Shown here piece after piece: positions 34,388 to 47,409 of a stretch of 64,000 bases of DNA. Under the pieces are notes generated by a model, which saw nothing but the letters and a program-made list of their open reading frames with translations, searched no databases and had not been told where the DNA came from. The first letter of the stretch is position 1. The number at the start of each line of letters is the position of its first letter. A program made the position numbers and the translations under genes. This DNA comes from Acephala macrosclerotiorum (lineage: Eukaryota; Ascomycota; Leotiomycetes; Helotiales; Mollisiaceae), in assembly GCA_014904845.1 (NCBI GenBank), contig MU119305.1, forward strand, positions 35,340 through 99,339. Direction: 5' to 3'.

Positions 34388-36206
34388 TCAAATCTTCAAA
34401 GTCTCCACGTTTTCTGTAATCCAATCATAACTCGTACTCCTGAAGTCATCCGCCAAAAGATTCGCACTATTCGCATAAAACTGCATCAACTGCTGATTCG
34501 CACTCCACTGCGGCCAATCCATATACTCCGTCGTACTCCCATTATAAACATTAGGGTTCAAATTATAAATGAAGTTGAAGTAGTACTTTTGGATCGCTGC
34601 TGATGCGTAATTGGGTAAGATGCCGTAAAAGACTTGCAAGAGGTCAGAGCCATGGAAAGTTCCGAGGAAGGGGGTACCGTAGTCGTAGGATCCGAGGTAG
34701 GACCAGGAGGGTACGTCGGGGTTAACGGAGGTGTGGACGTTGAGGAATACCCGTCTCGTCAAGGTGAAAGTGAGATCTCCGAGGATGGCTGCTAGGCGTT
34801 TAAATTGCGGGTAGATCTCGTAAAGAATTGATGTCCCGAATGGAGAGCCGTCGGATGCGTCATCGGGGTAGGTGTCGACGAGAGAAGTAATCTGGGCTGT
34901 GGTGGCGTCGTTGAAGAAGTACGTTTGGAGGTAGGTGACCAGTTCCGCTGTCGTCGAGATATTGGATTGGAAAAGAGCAAAAATCGTGCCTTCATCTTCT
35001 TGGTCGCCAATTATGAATGGGACAGCAGCGTACTTCCCCGCCTCAATAAGCAAGTCCGGACTCTCAGTCAACACCACCCCATCCGGACGCGGAAGGTAGG
35101 AGAGCGCAATCGAGGAGTAAGATAGCAAGCCAGGAACGGAGTTTGTCGCAGTCAAGAAATCGGAATAATCGAGAGCACGAAGACATGCCAACTTGTCAGT
35201 TGCTGAAGTGCAGCCCGCAGTAGCGACAACGGTATCAAACACCACTTGTCCCTTAGGACAATCCACCGGATCAGCGGGAACAATGGAGCCAGAATCCATG
35301 ATAGCGCCGCGGAAGAGGGGGTTCCCTTTGTATGTGATGTCCCCATCATACATCGCCATCTGATCCAGGACTGAGATGGCGCCTGCGGATTCACCCCAGA
35401 TAGTGACCTTGGTGGGGTCACCCCCGAAAGAGGCGATGTTGTCTTGGACCCATTGGAGACCGAGTCTTTGGTCCAGGAGACCGAGATTGGAGGAGCCTTC
35501 TGCGAGAATTTCGGCGCCGGGCATGAATCCGAAGCCGCCAACTCGGTAGTTGACAGCTACGAAAACAACAGGTTGTCCGTCCGTTACCGAGTCCTCGACA
35601 ATGTTGGCTCCGTCATACATGAGTGTTGAGCCGATTTCAAAACCGCCTCCAAAGATCCAGAAGAGCACTGGTAGGTTGGAAGATGAGGTTGTCCCAATTG
35701 GGCGTTGGACGTTAATGGTCACTATAATGAGTTAGTATCAAGTCTTCAGGAAAAGGGAGCAGATAAATGGGAAGATTTATGATAGGATAGCAAATGCGGT
35801 ATTTCGAGGGAGGGAGAAGAATGGATAATTACTTACAGCAGTCTTCCCCAGCATTGGTGATAGTCTGAAATAATGGCAGATCGAGAAGAGTCCCAAGAAT
35901 TGCAGACGGAATGCTTGATGAATCGTCGTCGAAGTACATCTGCGGACACGCAAGCGGAATTCCTGTAGCATAAACAGTTCCCAGCCCCGTGGTCAAGGAC
36001 TGAGGAGGCTTGAGGCGGAGAGCGCCAGTTGGAGGTTGAGCGAAAGGAATGCCAAAGAAGCTCTCAACCACCGTCGTGACACCAACTATAGTCGCAGAAG
36101 GAGTTGCGATTGATACAGTTGGAGCAGAGGCACGCTTGATGGGTTGCGGTGCTGGAGCTGCAAGAGTTGCTGGCAGGACAGCCAAAAGAAGGAGAAGGAA
36201 CTTCAT
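34388..36206 (-). CDS. Secreted type-B carboxylesterase (lipase/esterase family)
   Basis: Two exons (36206-35837 and 35721-34388) with a 115-bp intron give 567 residues. The ATG at 36206 starts a clear signal peptide ([20 protein letters not shown]), so the protein should be secreted. Family features are [23 protein letters not shown] split by the intron, and the nucleophile elbow G-E-S-A-G (Ser about 235). The likely acid is E in D-Q-E-D-E-G-T (about 366) and the likely His is in F-H-G-S-D-L (about 479). It hydrolyses carboxylic esters of unknown identity outside the cell. The length is normal for the family and no damage is seen. Confidence 0.93.
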
Positions 36207-37577
36207 GATGGAAGAAGTAAACAGGGGTGAAGACTGAGGCAATTGAGCTCGCTTGACCAGTGGGAAACTGCCTCCTTGGTTGCGGCATTGTGAAGATCAT
36301 ATAGGAGACTCGAAAACATGTACTTCAACTGAATAGAAAGGGAGGAAAACTATTCTCATGTGCCTCCTCGGTTTCTCAAGCTCGAGCTGGCCAGCTGATC
36401 AAGCACCGATTTCTTTCAGGTACCATCTCCGGCGCGTCCCTTCAACTACGCCAACTCCAACGGTGTATTAAAACGGACGCTATCAATAGAACATATCTCC
36501 GATGAGGCTGCGCACACCAACTCTCCCAGGACTCGGAATATGATTGGTGGAGCTCAAGCCTTGACTACCTCTTAAAACTTTGACTGCAGATTGATTTCAG
36601 CAATCCAAAGTGACATCGTGGTGGTGTGCCTGAAAGGTTGAGCTGCAAGCTTCATGATTGGGTTCTGGCGGAAAGAGTGCCGAAGTATTGCTTACTTTTC
36701 TGAGATTCGAGCTGTCAGTCACCGGAGCACTTTCCGTATGTAACTTGATCCGAAGAACAAAAGAAAGGGGACACCATCTCGACTATGCGGGGTCGCGGTG
36801 TGGTACCAAACTTGGCACAATAGTGATAACGTTCAAGATCGTCTGAAAGCACCTTGGCTTCATGTGAATCTTACATCCCGCTATCGTATTCTCACTTTCA
36901 CCCCGAGATATCTTCTAGTTCAAACAGCAATAACGAACAACACCGCTCTTGCCTTGCATGAGGACCCTTTTCACCCCCAGTCCCAGGAACCCGCCCGCTT
37001 GGACGCCAGAATAAGAAGCGAAATCTTAAATTCATTAACGAGCCATTTCCCCGGGTTCCCCTTTCATCCTCGATCATCTGTGCAATCTATATTCCTAGCC
37101 ACGAAGTATTTCCTGCCCTCCGATTACTTGGAGATGAGCAGGCATTCCCCGCCTGAAGTCCTCGGCACTTTCACACCTCGTGGTTCGCACAGACAAAGTG
37201 GGGGTGGAGCCACCCCGCCATCTCGCCTCGGTCCAGCACTGATAAGCTGAGCCTTCGGATCAGAGCCCTTGAATAGCTAGCGCAATAAAGAACAACAGAT
37301 AGAAGATACCTCCCCTTGCTGACTCGGTTTCCCTTTCTCACGAGGATGTGAACTCGGGTCTTGGGTCCGGCTTCTTCTTATTCGTGCGCATGCTTGCTGC
37401 AGATCCAAGATCTATGTTATGTACCTGGTCTAATTACAATGACGCAATGCGGCAGTCGCTAAGCTATGCTAGAATTGAATGAATGCTTGCTTGTGGGGTA
37501 TTGTAATAGGTGCCCAACTCCGGGGAAGATGCCTACCAGCTCTAACAAAATCAAGAACATACAAAGTCGCTCGCTTT
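36207..37577. other. Intergenic region between the carboxylesterase and TEL1
   Basis: It must contain the esterase promoter (right of 36206) and the TEL1 3' flank. A 150-codon plus-strand frame (36798-37250) has no recognisable domain. No gene is called. Confidence 0.5.
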
Positions 37578-40500
37578 TTATACATATGCCGCCCAACCTA
37601 ATACCGTCAGTACCTGTAGGGAGCGGGATGAGAGACGAGCTTGAAAAGCTTACCCGAAAACAATAACGCCAGATTCTCCACGTCGCTGGCTTGGCTGATG
37701 AGATCGTTCACCGTAGCAGTAACACTCAATGTCTTTGACAATTTTTTGCTCACCACAGCAAGAGCTCTCTCAGCCTCGCCAGCCTGGTTGACTCCCTCTC
37801 TAGGCGTCCCGGTGCCATCAGCAGCAGTTACAACTACTCCATATCCAGCGCCTTCTTGTAGCTTCGCTAGCCGCACTGGCGAAATTGACCAGCTGTAGAG
37901 AGGATCGTATCGAAGTACGTCGAGGATAGTCATGATGCTGTAAGCCTCTTTTCGCAACGCCTCTAGCGTGAATTCGCAACATCGTCGGAACACACCCTCG
38001 GTCTTCGTGATTCCCATGCCATCGACAATGTCGCGCGTCAACCGGAAGGGGATTGTCTCAGGAACAGGCAGGACTCGACCCATCTCAAAAGCGATGCCAA
38101 GATCAATGTGCACCACTTCTCCGCTCTTGCTGTCGAGGAGGATATTGTGGCCGTGTCTATCGCCAAGGCCGACTACATGTCCAAGTATCGAAATCGCCGC
38201 GGTGCTTCGCGTGTACGCCAACCGTTTGACGAACCATTCATCCGGACTGTGGAATTTCTCCGTGAAGAAGTATCTCATCACCGGCTGGAACCGGTCACAA
38301 ACATTGCGGAATGTTTCCATTCTCGTTTCCTTTGATTGCTGCATAACATCGTGGATTTCTTTGCGAGCTTGGCTCCCCTTCAAGTCTCGCGGGTGGTACT
38401 TCTCATGGGCTGGAAGAAGATATTCGTGGAGAGGTATGGTGTCAGCTACAAACTCGATGATACCGGCGGTGGGCGTGAGTGGAAGCACGCGATATGTTCT
38501 GATGTGCAGATTTCGTTGACGCGTCGACTTGTTCGTCTTCAGAAGTTCGCTAACTTGCTCAAATACTTGTTCCATGATAGCGTCTTGTCGCAAATCATCG
38601 TTGCCACCTTTCACCTGAGGGAAAGTCAGCTAAGTCAAACACATTATCTCCAAGGTCTTACCAATTGTTTGTATCTCTCGCCGTTGTCACCGATGGCAGT
38701 GATGATTTTGGGCATGCTGACACCGCTTGCTATTGAGAATTGCGGTTCCAACCGAGCCATGACGGGGATTCTCGAGTAGTCCGCGGTGGGAGAGAGCTCA
38801 ATTGTCATAGTCGGAGGCGGCACTCTGTATTTCCCCAGTACGTTGTTGAATGTTTTGGCAGCCTGCGATTCTTTGATGCTGAATTTCTTGCCGGCCCTGT
38901 ATCTGTCATCCTTCTCACCAGCGAGGACACAGTAGGCTTTATTCGAGGTTTGAATTGCCAGCCATATGGTTTTCGTTCCTTCGATGCCCGCTAAAGAATT
39001 GCAGACCATCTTCGCGGCGTCCCATCTGGACCTGGCGGCCTGGTCATTCTCAGTTGCACGGGTGTGTGCACCCGCGTAGATGTGGTACATGGCATGGTAA
39101 GGATGCTCGGTACAGATTCGTAGGACAAGCTCAAAGAGCAGCTGTTGGAATTGCTCGTCAGACCTCTGGAGACGAGAGCTGAGTTGATTCATGAGAGGCG
39201 CAAATTTGCGGCTAGGCACTTGGTCCATGTGCTTCGCTACCGCATCGTTTGCAAGCTTTTCTCCAGAATGCTCAAGCCAGAGAGCAAAGAATCGCAAAGA
39301 ATTGCTATTGTGATTGTCGGAAGCTCCAAGGGCCAGCAGATAGTTCTCCAAGCACTGGCGTAAGAACTCTTCTCGGCTTTTTATGAGGCGGTCGAGTTCT
39401 TCCAGATCGTATCTCAGAAATGTCTTTGCCTTGTGTAGATCTTTTTTGTGTTGGGCTCTGTCGGTCGACGATTTTGTGGTGCTGATTAATTTGTTCCAGT
39501 ATTGAACCTCTTCTTCTTTGTTGTTTCTCAGCTTCCTCAGTCGTTCAAGATCCTCAAGTCCGTCGGGGTCTTGAAGATGCTCATCACAGAACACTGCAAA
39601 TTGATGGAATACCTCAGCGGCTTCATTTCCACGTGCCGTGTCGCCCAGCTCAGTCAGCGCTGGTTTCAAGTACTTCTCAATGACCGTGTCTGCCTTTTCA
39701 AGACGTGCTATTGAGACACGGCGGCCAATCGTCGAGAGCAAGTGCGACCGACCAATAGCAATCGTTTGGCTTTTCAACAATTTCACGTCGTCTAGGTCCT
39801 TTAAAATATCGATAGATGATCCCATTTCACCATAGTCCCATAGAGTATTTGCTGTTTCCATATGAATGGCGACCTCGGCTTTGATCCCAACTTGGTTGCA
39901 TGGACCAATCAGGTCTTTCATTGATGTTGAAAGGGATAAGGCCTCTTGAAGTGTATCATGAGAACGGTATATCTTCGAGGAGAGAAGGGCTCCGTTGAGC
40001 TCCACCAGGCGAGTATCAATGGCCTCTACGCCGACGATCTTGTGCAAACGAGGATCTTGGCTGAGAGTGCTTAGAGTGGTGCCTCGGCACGAGAGAATAT
40101 GACCTATATCGTCAAAGCTTAAAAGCATTAGCATGAAAGGAAATGCGATGAGAACTTCGTTTCTTACCTTCCTGTTTTCATCCACCCCTCACGACTACGA
40201 AAGCGATTGAGTACATTCTCGAACTCTACAGATCCGCGGGAAGTGAACACTTCGTCCATTTCAACCAGGGCCGCCAGCGTTTGCAATGTCTCGTGCAGGG
40301 ACTTGGCACTCAGATCCTCCGTCGCAAGCTTCATCATAGAATGTTCGAACCCTTCGTTGACCGCATGTACGATACTTGCTTGGTCTACTGCTGAATGAAT
40401 GGCTTGGAAGGCCTTGTATATCGTTACAGCACTGTTGTCACATGTGCTTGGGACAGGTATATCCCAGCGCTCAAGTTTCCGAGCAGTCTGAAACATCGAC

Positions 40501-43500
40501 GCAAGTGAGGCCTCGGTCATGCCGATCGTCTGTTGAGCCTGCAATAGAGAATTTGATACTCCATTCAGATTAAGAACATCAAGGGCTTTTACAAGAGACT
40601 GTACATCCTGGTTGGACTTCGGGTCATGTCTCCTGATGTGGCTGTCATATTGGGCACCTCTGAAAGCAAGACTTTTGGGGCCATCCTTTTCGTATTCAAA
40701 TCGTGACAAGACGGTTTTCAGATTCGAAGTCTGCCGAACTCCGTAGTACAAGTCTGGGTCATCGATGTTTTCGAAAATGGCTAGAAGTATTTCGTTAGGC
40801 AAATCTGCTTGAGTGAGGGCGTCCTTCGTGGAAGATGACCGGCGTGATGATTTCGCAGGCTGTGAACAAAATTCTTCAACGAACAGGAGTGCAGTCTTGA
40901 ACATGCCACAGTGCGTGGCAGCTGTTGCTGCTTTCAGATAGTCTATGTCGAGCCAACGTGCTCGATCTGCGGATGACTTCTCCCTTGGCAGTGCCTGCGT
41001 GCGAAGGTACAAGATCGCATTCAGTAGCATCTTGAGGTTGTTCTTGTCAATAGACGTGCAATCACCGAACCACTGACCAAAAGCAGCTGAAAGTGCTTTT
41101 TTTCGAGCACTAGCCTCCTCTGATTGCGCCGAGAGAACAAGATGAATGATAAATGGGAATGCTCGATTGGCAAAACCAGACACCTCTTGCAATATGGGCA
41201 TGATAGCATGCAGTAGGGTCTCATCTCTCATCGAACGAGACAGGGAGATTAATAGAGATTGCATCCAATCTTGTTGATGTATTGCCTCAAAGGTGAGAAC
41301 ATCGCTTAGGGGGACAACTCCCTTGGCTAAATGAGCGGTCGCGGATGGTGGTGACTGGAACGGCGCCCAGACACAGGCGTTGGAGAGAGAATCTGGAATG
41401 TAATTCCTGCAGAATGCCAACAGAGATTCATCAGCTGTGGTAAGAATCAGTCTCAGCGCAGCTTCGGCAAGTCCAGCTGTGTGCGACTCCAGACCCAACG
41501 TAAGATCTCGCAGTAGACAGAGCACAGAGGATTCCGAGTCAAGCTCTTCTTCCATAGAGGGTGCTATCGTCTTGAGTTGAGATAAGGAAGATTCTTGGAG
41601 AAGCTCCTCGTGTATTTGGCCTGACGCCGCAAACGCTCTACCAATGACCCTAGCTGCCCATGAGAGATATTCTGAGCTAGTTGACCCACCTCGGCATGAT
41701 TTCCATACTACCGTAGCATAATCGATGGAAAGGCGATCCTTGCCAAGTACATCCGATCGAAAGCTTTCCGGGCTACGAAAATCCGATGACAGTCTAGCCA
41801 GCGCCAGCTCCCGTGACGGCCTGTTCAATAGTTGACCACCAACTCGCTCATCTTGCAGAAGTTGCATCAAGAGGCGACTCTCTGGAGTGCCTGCTTCGGA
41901 ATTGCAACCTGCTCGTGTATTGATAGCAGATTGTATCAACGTTTGAAACTCTGACTTGAACTGAGGCCTCAAAGTTGGGGAGTTATAGGCCCTGAGATAC
42001 TGCCCAAACCAAGAATGAAAGGCTTGAGCCTTTGTCTTCACCATGGCATGTTGGGTGCTCGTGTCATCGGCGTTGAGCAAAGATGCCAGTGATCCAAATA
42101 CGGACAGCGAGATTCCGGCCACGAACAAGGGTGCTTGTAGCAAGTGCACTGAGCCATTTTTGAGAAGGTACTGTAATATGCCAATGGCATCGTCCACACA
42201 TTCGGGATCTGTTAGAAACGGCCCCACAGAATTAATGAGCATTTCTAATGGATAACCTTGCAGTGCAGAAGGCCCTGCAAGAGCAATTAGGACTCGAACT
42301 TTTTGCAAAACAGAGCACGCATGGAGCGGGCCTAAGGCGGAGTGAATTGTATTGAATAATGACCGAGCCACGAACGTTACCAAGGTCGGTGTATAAATAT
42401 CATCTACTTCGAACCGTGTCCGGGAGCAAATATGATCAATCTCGGCACACAAATGCCTAGCCTTGAATGCAGGCTGTTGACTTGGGGGTAAAGGATGCCT
42501 TGGAGAGCTAAGCTCTTCCATTTGTTTTGTGATATCTGCTGCATAACGCAGCTTCTCATTTCTCAGGAAGTACTTTTCCATGTTGCTCTGCGGATCCATG
42601 ATGGTGAACATGATTGCAATCAAATCTGCAAAGTTTGAAGCGAGGCACTCGAAGAACAGATCCTGTCCGAGCTGCCGCTTGAGTAGACCTTCAACATTAG
42701 GAGGTGTCTCTCCTCGTTTGGTGCTGATTAAGGTTCCAGTAGCATAAGCCATGGTCCTGGCGAAACATTTCTGAATCAACACTTTTTCGCTGACATCAAG
42801 TAGCACAGCAAGCTCCGTTAGCGACTCCTCCTGAACCCTCATAATCATGATCGCTGTCGCCTCGTCCTGGGCTTGCTCAAAGAGTTCCCGAAGGGTGGTG
42901 AACCCGAAGATAGCAAACGGTATTCTCTCTATCTTCCCTGCATTCTCCTCGTGGAGCCAGGTGTACAGCATTTGGGGGGCAAAAAGCGTGAATAGGTCTT
43001 GAGGACCATCAAGATTTAGAGACAAGGAGATATCTGCCAAACACTTTGTCGAATGTCTAGCACAGTCTGGGAGTTGGCCAGCGCCCTCGAAAATGTTGTA
43101 GATACACCGACGTAGCAGGGTGGGCCAAGAAGATGCTAAGGTGGCAAAGACGTATTGTCGAAAGTCAATTTCCTCGATTCGTTCAGGGTCTATTGGCAGA
43201 TGTTCGAGAATATCTTTGAAAACGACTTCGTGCTCCGACATCGCGTACGGCTTGAAGATTCGCGGCAGGCGTTTGCCGATGTAAAACTTGACGGAAACAT
43301 TGCTGTTCTTGAGAATTCCGAAGAGAATCGATCGCGAAGAGGGCAGATCAAGGTCAGAGCCGTAATCTGGACTCACTTGCTGAAGGAATAACAGTAGATC
43401 CACTATGCTTTTCTGTACCCTGGGTGATGCTATCTTCTTCTCGAGGACCTTAGCGATGATGTGATTGTACATCTCATGCGCCCAATCGGCGACTAGGCTG

Positions 43501-46500
43501 CCATCTTGCTGCGACCAGAAAGGTCCTAGCGCGATAAGAACATCGATGCACATTATCCATAATACTTCACAACGATCGTATCGATCGAGGCCAACGACCT
43601 CAGTGAGAGCATCTGCGATTTTAGCAGCATCCTCGGCATCAACAACGAGCTTCGAATGGAGAACGTCTTCGAGGAGTTGGCTACTGGCTAGCATGTCTTC
43701 AGGCTCTAAGGCGACAAGGTAGTCCACAAATGTAGATGGCACATTTCCCCTTAAATCAGGAGCAGCAGTGCAAGCAGACATGAGTACAAGCTGTCCGATG
43801 ACTACGCGATAGAACGAGCCTGTCCACATTTCGAGTGAGAGGTGCTCTCTTGGTACTAGGGTGTGTTCAATATCGCTCCCAGATGTAGTCGGTGTGCCAG
43901 AGAAGTAGTCGTCGATGTCCATCGGATCGTCATCAGCGTCAGAAGACGGCTTGTCAGTCATCTGTTGATTTCGATCGAGCTTATCCGCAATCATAACGAA
44001 GAACTGCAATAACTGCGGGACTTTCTCGGACATTTCGATGAAATCACTAGACCTACATGATGGCAGGTAAGGCTGAACACACTGGAGAAGTGTCTCTTTC
44101 ATGGACAGAGCAACTCTTCGGTCTCGGGACTGAATTTCTCCAACAAATGTAACAAGATTTTTGGTCAATTCCGATAGTGTAGATTCGAGAGAGTGAAGCT
44201 GAGGCGAGTTCGCATTCGTCAGATGGGCGGTCAAGATTAACATTCCGAGACAACCATAGATTGCACTGCGGAAAATGTCGCTTGAGAAAGATGACGAGCG
44301 ATGGTAGTCATGCCAGTCTTGAAATATATCGGTACACTTCGGCTGCAAAAGCTCTAAGAGAAGCTTTCTTGATGAAAGGAAGTGGGTAGTGTTTGAGGTG
44401 AATGCAACACAGCCAATTTCCGACTTAGGAGGACATGAAAGACAGGGCGGTCGAGCAGAAGCAGTTGAGCCGTCCAGCAAGAGAAGATAACTGTCAACAT
44501 ACTCGGTTCGCAAATAATATTGCCATGCTTGTGCGACTGGCCTACATGGCATGAGGGAGATCGGAGATATGGCTAAAAGAGGTAGGCCTAAGCATGTCCG
44601 AACAAGGTCCACGAGGTGAAATGGCTGGACATGAACTGCAAAGCGCACGGCAAAGCTTTTATCAACTTCGAGAATATCAGTATGCTCCTCGATTCACTAG
44701 AAGAGAGCAGTCGCCCTTACCTGGATTCCACCGAGCAAAAAGCCACCGAAGGATATGCTGCGATACTGCAAGACTTGCTGCTGGAGTCTCTGTGACTTTT
44801 GCGTGGAGGAGATGGGTGATAAGGACAATGCTCGAGTCGCAAAGTACCGCGGGGCCATTGGTGTCAGCAGCGGTGATTATTGAGCTCACGTCTTCTCCGA
44901 TATCGTGATACTTTACCAGCTGCTTTGCAACGAGAGCATGAAGCTGAAGGGACGCGGCACGGCTAGTAGTCGAAAAGGTTAAGGATCGTGTGCCAATATG
45001 CCAAACTTGCATCCATTCTATAGAATCCAGCTCTGTGGCCGCATTCTGGTTGGCGCAGCTGGAATAAGTCAGTCAGCTGCAGAAGCGTCACACTCTTGTA
45101 CTTACCTTGCCATAGCGATCAGCGCCCATGAGGCAATATTCCCTCTCTTGTCTCCTGCACATTGATGGAGTTGACCCAGCAAGCCGTCCAATTCCAAGGC
45201 TGAGAGCTGGGTCTGCTGCAGAATAAAAGGGAGAATATGCAATTCGGCGGTTCTTGATTTCTCATCAGTCCCCTGCAAGGGACTCAGAATGCGATCCAGA
45301 GCTTGCGTGGTGCGCTGCCTTTTAAGGGGATGCATATCCTCATCGCGTGTGTCATGCTGCGTGGTGGCTCTTTTCATTTTCTGGCCTAAACTTACTAGTC
45401 GCTCGAGTGTCCCGATGATTAAAAGGAGTGCCCAATTCCGTTCGGCGCTCGTATTGTGCGGTCTCAATTGAAAGAGATCGAGGTGAAATGCTGACACATG
45501 AGGAGTCCTGTCCAGACCTACCAACTCCAAATCATCTAGCTGGAGCTGATTCCGCTCAGAGCGTGCGGAATAATCTGCCCTCAAGGAATCTAGAAGCTCC
45601 TCCAGATCTGAGGTGGTATCGGCAGTCTCCTCATCCTTTACCGCTCGTTCTAGGTGGCGAAAGATATAGAACAAGAAAATGAACATCTCATCTCTGACAT
45701 TGTTGAGCATCTCATCCTTGGCCAGAGTTTTGCCCTGCCAAATACGAGATAGGATAGGAATTGCTGTGCAAGCAATTGACTTCGAGAATGCTATCCGATC
45801 AGTGCGTGCATAACGTAGTATTGCGTTGAGGATAGCAAAGGCAGTCTGATGCGACTGGCCTACAGTTGAGCCTTGCAAGAATTGCAGGACACAGTCTGCA
45901 GTCATCGAGTATATCTCAGGCAATGGCGCATTTGGTGCAGAAACAAGGAGAAATATGGTTTGGAGGAGATCAGAGACGTGTTGATTAATTTGGGGTTTCA
46001 ACCTGGTTTGGCTACGGCTGGAAGTCCTAGTCATGGAATTAGAACTTTGGCCGGTCCCGAGACCTGAAAAGGTGCGTGGTAGACCGGATGGCTCATCGTC
46101 GGGATCGCCCAGAAGTTCATTGATACTCCGCGAGCAGAATTCAACAATTCTAATCCATACATGGTCCTTCAACCGCTCTGCATTCGTCGGACTTTCAAAA
46201 AGCGCGGCGAGTGCCTTGAAATAGTGATCAGCGATGTGCTCACAGAACCCTCCATCGGCTGTCGGAAGCACTTCTATAATATGATCCGCCACGGCTTCGA
46301 CTGTTTTTGCCTTGAGCTTAGGAGCTCCGGTCTTCACGACCACTCGAAGGACGTCGCTACAGTCTCTGAGCCTAGTGGTTGCTTGCGTCCTTGTGACTGT
46401 CGCTTTTGCTGCCAGAACAGCTTGCTTCTCCTTGAGGACGCCTTTGAAGAGGACTTCGTAGATTTTGTGGTAGGACTTGTCGGTCAAAACATCACTACAC

Positions 46501-46780
46501 GCCAATAGTCAGCCTAAAGCTAGCCTGCTCTTGATTGTAACCTACATGTTTGCCCTGGAGAATCTGTTGGAGGCGAAGGCAGCTTTCAAATCTGCAGAAA
46601 GTTTAGCTAGACACATTACAATAGTTGACATTATTAGACGTACCCGCTACTGCCTCTGCCCGTGCCTTGATATTCCCGTTTTCTATTAAATCTGTTGCGA
46701 CTTAGGCTGGGACACCAAATGGAGAAGTTGGCTCTACCTATGAGTTGATCAAGTCGTCTCGTCTCATTTGACTCGCCCAT
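37578..46780 (-). CDS. TEL1: ATM-family checkpoint kinase Tel1
   Basis: Nine exons (46780-46738, 46682-46644, 46591-46546, 46494-45106, 45058-44721, 44665-40168, 40117-38662, 38614-37654, 37597-37578) join in frame to 2929 residues. The first three exons are very small and give [14 protein letters not shown] then a [11 protein letters not shown] stretch, like other Tel1 N-termini. HEAT-like helices fill the middle. The PI3K-like kinase block has [10 protein letters not shown] (about 2604), the catalytic loop G-D-R-H-G-H-N (about 2754) and H-I-D-L-G (about 2772). The 20-nt last exon completes the FATC tail, ending G-W-A-A-Y-V. The kinase signals double-strand breaks and maintains telomeres in the nucleus. 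All key residues are intact. Confidence 0.96.
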
Positions 46781-47409
46781 GATGACATCGATGGACTCGA
46801 ATGTCTCTAGTGCATTGCTATGTAGAGAACGTGGATCTCAAAGGATAGTATCCTAAGGATCGGGAAGGCTGAGGATGTTGACGGCCAGGTCGGAAAAGTT
46901 CAGCGCTATATCGGAATTGGGGAACCGTAAGTCGAAGATATGATCGTCTAATTCATTCGAAGGTGAATACATGCACTTTCTGGGTGGCTGAAGCGCAGTT
47001 GAGGGGTCATGGTCATTGTGGTTTTTGCGTACAATAGGTACGAGAAAGTTAACGGTCAGGCTCTCGAAGTGCAGCGCAGCTTTTATCGCGGAGGTGTACA
47101 TTTATAAATATTTGCCACTAGCGTCCTGTCACATCTAGCTCAATTTGGATAGATTCTGATAAATTGACACCGGTGGTGCTGCTGCTCGCCCTTCGCGAGG
47201 CTGAACTTTTGAACGCGCCCAAAAATCAACATCGCCTAGATCCCAATGTCTAGCAACTCCCGAATACTCACCACACTGCCGCAACAACTACGACTCTTCG
47301 ATCGCCGTCACGAACACTCCATGCCCTCCATCTAGAACATCGATTGTCTCATGCTGACTTTGCAACCACAACTCGTCTGCCCGCGTTCTTTGGCGCATTG
47401 AGGTCAACG
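46781..47409. promoter_or_regulatory. Divergent promoter between TEL1 and NUP192
   Basis: 629 bp separate the TEL1 ATG (minus) from the NUP192 ATG (plus). A TATA-like TTTATAAATATTT occurs at 47101-47113. An 82-codon minus frame (47101-46853) lies inside; it may be chance or an upstream ORF in the TEL1 leader. A diverged ~30-bp internal repeat (GTTRACGG..CAGG...CAGCGC) occurs near 46875-46905 and 47047-47080. Confidence 0.5.

Noticed and set aside
36798..37250. 150-codon plus-strand ORF downstream of TEL1
   Set aside because: It does not start in a convincing context, has no domain, and overlaps other frames.
46853..47101. 82-codon minus-strand ORF between TEL1 and NUP192
   Set aside because: It lies inside the divergent promoter, has no domain, and is within the range expected by chance.
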